This document shows positions 60,121 through 64,000 of a DNA stretch of 64,000 nucleotides, piece after piece. How positions within the stretch are numbered: position 1 is the stretch's first letter; every line of letters begins with the position of its first letter. The notes under the pieces are model-generated. The model was not told where the DNA came from. It did not search any database and saw nothing but the letters and a program-made list of their open reading frames with translations. Made by a program: the position numbers and the translations under genes. The stretch covers positions 34,958,409 to 35,022,408 of the forward strand of contig JALGQZ010000009.1 in NCBI GenBank assembly GCA_023105745.1, given 5' to 3'. This DNA is from Austropuccinia psidii (lineage: Eukaryota > Basidiomycota > Pucciniomycetes > Pucciniales > Sphaerophragmiaceae).

Positions 60121-60490
60121 GGTTTTGGGGGGTTGTTCGCGCTAGCTGATGTGAACAACCCCCCAGCCTTTTACTGCTTGTTTTGGGGGGTTGCTCGTGC
60201 TAGCTGATGTGAACAACCCCCCGGCCTTTTACTGCTTGTTTTGGGGGGTTTTTCACGCTAGCTGATGCAAACAACCCCCCAGCCTTTTACTGGTTGTTTT
60301 GGGGGGTTGTTTGCAGAAGCTGAGGCAAACAATCCCCTGCCTTTTTGAAGCCAGTTTTGGGGGGTTGTTTTCACTAGCTAATGCAAGCAACCCGGTCCTT
60401 TTGCCACTGTTTTGAGGGGGTTGTGTGAGCTAGCCGATGCAAATAACCTCATGGCCTTTTATTTCTGGCTTTGGGGGGTTGTTGGAAACA
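60121..60490. repeat. 58-bp minisatellite, seven units, each with a hairpin
   Basis: GGGGGGTT starts at 60127, 60185, 60243, 60301 and 60359, with variants near 60415 and 60473. Most units contain inverted arms, for example GGGGGGTTGTTC and GAACAACCCCCC around GCTAGCTGATG. Degenerate relatives continue to about 60725 (GGGGGGTTGTTTAC at 60632, ACAACCCCC at 60717). Confidence 0.9.
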
Positions 60491-60725
60491 GCACCCCTCC
60501 AATTTCTATTTGGTTTTAGGGTTTTGTTCACAAAACCTTTTTGTAAACAAATCCACAGTCTTGGAGATGGTGTCATAAGGCTTTTTACACTAGTGGGATC
60601 AAACCACCCCCAGCCATTCCAAGTTGGTTGTGGGGGGTTGTTTACAAGACCATATATGAGTTACCTCTGGATTTTAGAGCTACCTTGTGGGGGCTGTCTG
60701 CACCAGGTGATATAAAACAACCCCC

Positions 60726-62091
60726 AAACACTTTAGTATAGGAAGATATTATTTTGATTATCTATCCCTGCAAGCCAATGGAAACAAGCTGAGTGATTTT
60801 ATGTATTTGAGCATAATTGTGAAATAATTTTAATCATCTTTGGAGGGAGGTTCATCATTAGAGGAAATGAAAGAAACTAATGGATAACCTCACCTGTCAT
60901 TTGATATTTTTTGGAATATTAACTATGCAAGAACACTCACATTTCCCAAGTTTGTAATGGTTAATGGTCTGAAATTTATCATTAGTAGTAGTTTTTAGTG
61001 AATGGGGTGACAGAAATTATAATTAAAGATGTACTTTCAAGCAGTTAATATAATTCATGTGCACACCACTCTATAGCATCTGAGTAACCTGTCACTTTTT
61101 CCTGCCTAAAGAAAACTCGTAGCTCACATATTCCTTTTGAAAAAAGTGGGGTTCAATATAAACCTTAGAGGAGGGCAGAAACTTAATGATTTCATTTTTT
61201 CCTAGTAATTAGAATGCCAAACTTTAAGTTCTAGTGGCATACTTCATTTATAATATAATGTTTGACAAAGAATGAAAGTAATGTTATATTTATGGAGTAG
61301 CCAAAATAATTGTGAAGATTAATTTCTAATAAAAAATAATTCCCAAATTTCTCATCTTTAAGCTTAAATTTACATTTTTTGGTTGAACATCTTTTGATTA
61401 CTACTAAATTTCTGATATTATTCAAAAATAATTGAATTTTGAGGTAGATTATGTAAAATTTGAACCAAAAACCAAAAACACTTTCATAAAAATAAAAGCC
61501 ACCAAAACATATTACTGCAGACACAAGTGTTTGTATATTGAAAATACTAATGTAGAAAAAATGCTTTTACCAAACATATGTTCTGAATTTTTGGAAATTT
61601 CAATACAATGAAGAAGCTTTTCTTTACCTGAAAGATGAAATTTAAGCATATTTTTTTAATTATGATGATTTCTGCATGTGAAAGGTGTATCTTATCAAAT
61701 ACTCTTTAAATCCTCCAAGGATTTGCATTGCTTATCTGTCAGAAAACTATTAATTCTTGTCCACAGAGCTTCTTTCAGAAATTGTTGGTGGTGTGTTCTG
61801 TTTCAGATGGGAGTGTATAACAAGCTAAAATGATGAAAATGTTTGAATTTGGAATATATGGGTATGGCTGAGCCTTCTTGATCTTAGTTCCCAAAATCAT
61901 TTCATAATTTCTGATATTTGGATATTTATCAATTTTTATTCCATGCTCTCAATGGAACATTTAGGGCTCATATCAAGACTTGATGACCTTTTTTTCTGCA
62001 ATAAATTGTGCTCTTAAACAATAGATATTAATTTTGAATTGATCAAATTCCCATTTTGTTCATCCCTTAATTGAAAGATATTCTTCCCATA
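60726..62091. other. AT-rich stretch, no feature seen
   Basis: No repeat shared with the rest of the window, no convincing reading frame and no RNA gene. Confidence 0.45.
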
Positions 62092-62096
62092 TCACA

Positions 62097-63537
62097 TTTC
62101 AGCCTGTGACACAAAACCAGAGCACAAGCATGACAGCCAAAATACCATAAACCAATGGTACAGCCAAAATACCACCAAAACATGGAGCTGAGCCAAATCA
62201 GCTCAAAAAGTATCAAACGAAAGAGGAAACTCACCTCTTTCTGAAAATATAAGTCCCATCACCATAGGACAAGAAATAACAAAGTTATTCCTGCTCAAAG
62301 TTATTGCTGAGCATAAACCTTAATTTTCACCTCTCATCTAAAATCTAGAAGGAGAGGCTTAACCCCATCAAATGGGTATTCAAAATGAAGCTCTAAGCCA
62401 GGGCTATCTAATGGTGCTAGCCAAACTGAGCTAGAACCAGTATTACTTGAGTTATGGTTAAATTCAGACCAAATAAGGGTGAACAAAACATTCACCTCTC
62501 ATCTAACTTTTACAGTTTTAGTGTGAGATACTTAAAGTGGGGTCTTTTTGGAAAGAGCACAATCAGGGCTATCTGATGGTGCCATCCATTTCCTCATAGT
62601 GCAACTACAACAGAATTTATTGGCCAAACAAGCTTAATACAGCTTTTGCCCAAACCACGCCAATGTACAAAAATACTTGTACATGGGATAACTTTGTCAT
62701 ATTTAATGATAACCATGTCAAGTTGGGTACCATTGTGTAGCGCTCATACAGAGCTATTCAATGAACCAATTTTGAGCTTGATATCTCAAAAACTGACAGA
62801 GTTATGACCAGTTTAAGGTCAAAATCCCACCTGCTGTCATATACAGCCTTACCATGGGATAATATCCCATAACCATGAATATGAGGTGTAAAATAGACAA
62901 AGAAGCATGTTTTTACTTCAATACCTCATATGTCAGTCAATACTGGGGTCCCATACAGTTTCTGTACAGCATTCTACGCGTCATACATGTCAGAATCAGG
63001 CTGTGAGGTCCCCAGATGAAAATTTTCACCCTTTATTGGTGAAAACCGCCCAGATGTGGTTTCAAAACCACATCTGAGCCCAATACAGGGCATACAGGTT
63101 GTTTGCAAGCCACAAGCCTTTCATAGAGAGTGAAAAATCTTCACTTCCTCTACGTGGAAAGGTCTAGCAGCCTTTCCACCTCAATTTCAGGATAAAAGGA
63201 GGGCTTTTCACAGCCAAAAGCCTTTCCTCATCCTGCTCTTGAATAACCTACGTAGTAAACTGTCAAAAACAGTTTTACTCTTGGTTAATAATCAGGTATA
63301 ATTATATTTTTAATTATTGTAGTCTTTTATTATTGTAACCCAACAGATAAAGCTGCACCCAGGGCTTTCAACAGCGCTCACCACCACTATATCCACTATA
63401 GTAAAGCCCGTTTTTTATCTTAAATTAAATATCTTTTAAGCTTTATAAATCTTTTTTTAAACTATTTTACCATGTCACAAACATAGAAAAAGTTTTATTT
63501 AGCCTATATAAACCTTCTCCATAGTTTCATCCTGACA
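62097..63537 (+). mobile_element. Solo LTR, family A
   Basis: 1441 bp from TTTCAGCC (TG changed to TT) to CATCCTGACA, with perfect target duplication TCACA (62092-62096, 63538-63542). It is the closest relative in the window of the Gypsy-1 3' LTR. Confidence 0.92.
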
Positions 63538-63542
63538 TCACA

Positions 63543-64000
63543 TAACTCACAGAGAATTAGTGAGTAATTCATAGCATAATTTGGAATACCATTAAGTGAT
63601 AAAATAGCCCATTAAAATGAATATGAATATTCAAAGGGAAAGTGAAAATTTCCTTCTTTTTGACTCTATAAACACAAATTATAAAATATTTCTTGATATC
63701 TCAAACATTTTGAAGGGGGGTAAATTCTGAATAATAGGTGCTTGAGGAGAAAAGGATGCTGCTCAAAATACTGAAATAACCCACTTCTTCTCCCAGTGAT
63801 ATTCTTTTCAAATATTATTGTTAAATTATGAAAGGTTCTTTTAGTCATATAGTGAGTTAATCCAGCTGTGAATGAAAAATCTAATACTGAAGTTTATGCA
63901 GGTAATATTTGGGCTTTTCTTAGGTCATTGTATAATTATAAATTTGTTATATGAATTTCACATTAATAGTTATTTTCAAGTCACAGACAGGACACATTAA
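63543..64000. other. Right edge, no feature seen
   Basis: AT-rich sequence without a repeat partner or a protein-like frame. Confidence 0.45.

Overview
The window looks like a transposon-saturated chromosome segment of a rust fungus (Pucciniales). From the two Gypsy families and the repeated zinc-cluster gene family I think it is most likely Austropuccinia psidii (myrtle rust), but that is recognition from memory, not a search. Supporting signs are AT-rich DNA, short GTRAGT...YAG introns of 59-76 bp, chromovirus-type Gypsy elements, a SNF2-family gene and a Tet-like 2OG-Fe(II) oxygenase gene. I found no tRNA, rRNA, CRISPR array or intact host gene. Every host-like gene is decayed.

Layout. 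1-19.2 kb is an older gene-remnant zone: a four-exon unknown gene (2-1830), a solo LTR (2041-3512), a SNF2 helicase pseudogene on the minus strand (3646-6045), a spliced zinc-cluster pseudogene with its TATA box (8284-10082), a 40-bp minisatellite, a Tet-like oxygenase pseudogene (11358-12659, minus), an unknown multi-exon gene (13333-17616, minus) split by a solo LTR, and a 48-bp minisatellite. 19.2-51.6 kb is one nested retrotransposon complex. Gypsy-2 (19249-37627, minus, target duplication GGTTC) landed just upstream of the TATA-like box of a second zinc-cluster copy. It later received two independent solo LTRs, one of which contains a further LTR that contains another. Gypsy-1 (37633-47330, plus) is nearly intact, but its flanks do not match and it is followed by a 4.3-kb second copy of the Gypsy-2 5' end (47331-51625). 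51.6-58 kb resumes the second zinc-cluster copy, broken by solo LTRs. 58-64 kb is gene-poor, with a 30-bp repeat, a 58-bp hairpin minisatellite and a solo LTR at 62097-63537.

Insertion history. Short target-site duplications (TSDs) allow most insertions to be delimited to the base: AGTTC, ATGCC, GGTTC, ATCAG, TGTTT, GTATG, AAGAC and TCACA are perfect, and two more have one mismatch. LTR families are named here A (Gypsy-1), B (Gypsy-2), C, D and E; zinc-cluster gene copies are ZC1 and ZC2.

Most notable. The whole coding part of Gypsy-1, 6.6 kb from 39829 to 46454, contains no CpG dinucleotide at all, whereas its leader and the rest of its LTRs keep CpGs. In the decayed host genes, 13 of the 17 in-frame stops I located are TGA, as expected if CGA arginine codons lose their C by deamination. 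A Tet-like oxygenase gene sits in the same window. Together these suggest heavy CpG methylation and a retroelement that has escaped by purging CpG; this is inference. Also notable are overlapping protein-like reading frames at the start of gag in both Gypsy families, and evidence that Gypsy-1 is a recombination product of two separate insertions.
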